Assembly: GCF_024139115.2 (NCBI RefSeq)
Contig: NC_085140.1
Location: forward strand, 233,370,371 to 233,434,370
From: Armigeres subalbatus
Lineage: Eukaryota > Arthropoda > Insecta > Diptera > Culicidae
Direction: 5' to 3'
Length of the DNA stretch: 64,000 bases
In this document: piece after piece, positions 63,468 through 64,000 of the stretch
Layout: the number at the start of each line of letters is the position of its first letter
Numbering within the stretch: the first letter of the stretch is position 1
Notes under the pieces: model-generated
Databases searched by the model: none
What the model was told of the DNA's origin: nothing
The model's input: the letters and a program-made list of their open reading frames with translations, nothing else
Program-made: the position numbers and the translations under genes

Positions 63468-63711
63468 CATATCCATATCTTCTTCTTCTTATTGGCATTA
63501 CATCCCCACACTGGGACAGAGCCGCCTCGCAGCTTAGTGTTCATTAAGCACTTCCACAGTTATTAACTGCGAGGTTTCTAAGCCAGGTTACCATTTTTTG
63601 CATTCGTATATCATGAGGCTAGCACGATGATACTTTTATGCCCAGGGAAGTCGAGACAATTTCCAATCCGCGCGTCTTACCGCACGGCTAAGGAGGGCCC
63701 CATATCCATAT
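63468..63711 (-). mobile_element. Feilai SINE with internal deletion and perfect 11-bp TSD
   Basis: About 63479-63700, reversed. CATATCCATAT flanks it at 63468-63478 and 63701-63711. It is missing ~65-70 bp in the tRNA-like part: full copies read aatccgaaaattgcc...tttgaagccgcgcg, while this copy reads aatccgcgcg, joining two ccg trinucleotides. The B box is therefore lost while the A box and both ends remain. Confidence 0.92.
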
Positions 63712-64000
63712 AATAAAGTATAAAAAACGATAAAGTTCGACGGGAGAATCAAACTCTCACTCAAGAGCCATATAACCACATAGCCGCCTTTGAGTTCCAT
63801 GCATTCGAAGGGCAATTGGTTCGATTCACAATTCGGTAGATCATCGCCTGAAATTATTTGAATCAATGATACGATATTTCCAATCAACTGTGCAAAAGAG
63901 CAATAGGGCACTGCACGGAAAAATCTCTTTCTCTTTCGTTCTTCATGAAATTTGACGTTTACTGGCCTTGTTGTTTTCTAATTTCTTTGCAGCGAAAAGG
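63712..64000. other. Unassigned DNA with a tRNA-like relic
   Basis: On the minus strand 63800-63725 reads aaggcggctatgtggttata, tggctcttgagtgagagttt, gattctcccgtcg, with A- and B-box-like motifs spaced roughly as in a tRNA. It may be another degraded tRNA-derived repeat. The structure was not verified by folding. Confidence 0.25.

Noticed and set aside
1..64000. CRISPR arrays, bacterial operons, integrons or phage genes
   Set aside because: No regularly spaced short direct repeats with unique spacers, no ribosome-binding-site-led gene runs; codon and repeat content are those of an insect genome.
1..64000. Endogenous viral elements (integrated RNA-virus gene pieces)
   Set aside because: Mosquito genomes often contain them, but no open frame here shows motifs I recognise from virus replicase, nucleoprotein or glycoprotein families; all polymerase-like motifs fit LINE reverse transcriptases. 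A profile search could still reveal weak ones.

Overview
This is a transposon-dense, AT-rich stretch of an insect genome, most likely a culicine mosquito of the Aedes lineage. The main evidence is at least four recognisable copies plus one relic of a tRNA-derived SINE matching the Feilai family (described in Aedes aegypti), many RTE-type LINE pieces, and several short inverted-repeat (MITE) families in unique-looking AT-rich DNA. I see no host gene I can name, no rRNA or functional tRNA gene, no CRISPR array, no prokaryotic operon structure, and no segment I would call an endogenous virus. Almost all recognisable coding sequence is broken retrotransposon ORF2.

Layout. 1-3.5 kb: the 3' half of an RTE-like ORF2, an R1/LOA-type endonuclease/RT relic, a jockey-like 3' tail and another RTE relic. 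3.5-15 kb: repeats (a 3-unit tandem array, a fold-back element, a ~164-bp repeat, SINEs, a 219-bp MITE with a 9-bp target duplication). 15.4-16.7 kb: a deleted RTE copy. 17-29 kb: mostly unassigned DNA with simple degenerate repeats, one intact but unidentified 102-codon ORF, an RTE relic and a Feilai SINE. 29.2-32.3 kb: the longest RTE copy, with 5' leader, endonuclease and RT. 32.7-35.7 kb: a tiny MITE beside a nested complex in which a Tc1-like palindromic element carries a jockey-clade LINE and another MITE. 36-41 kb: a Feilai SINE, a MITE pair and unassigned DNA. 41.9-46 kb: a cluster of RTE fragments (one with two MITEs inside it), an LTR-like GC-rich block and a SINE. 46-55.8 kb: unassigned DNA with SINEs and a 1.6-kb TTAA-flanked piggyBac-like inverted-repeat element. 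55.9-61.1 kb: an RTE copy with an intact endonuclease domain interrupted by a probable solo LTR, an R1-type endonuclease relic and a jockey/CR1-like RT. 61.1-64 kb: another RTE copy, a fold-back fragment and an internally deleted Feilai SINE.

The elements are related functionally only in a general way. Tc1-, piggyBac- and Harbinger-like MITEs need transposases from elsewhere. The SINEs need a LINE partner, and both SINE families end in a GAA-rich tail. No complete autonomous element is visible. The most informative observations are structural: nested insertions, empty-site comparisons, target-site duplications, and a scrambled patch inside an RTE copy.
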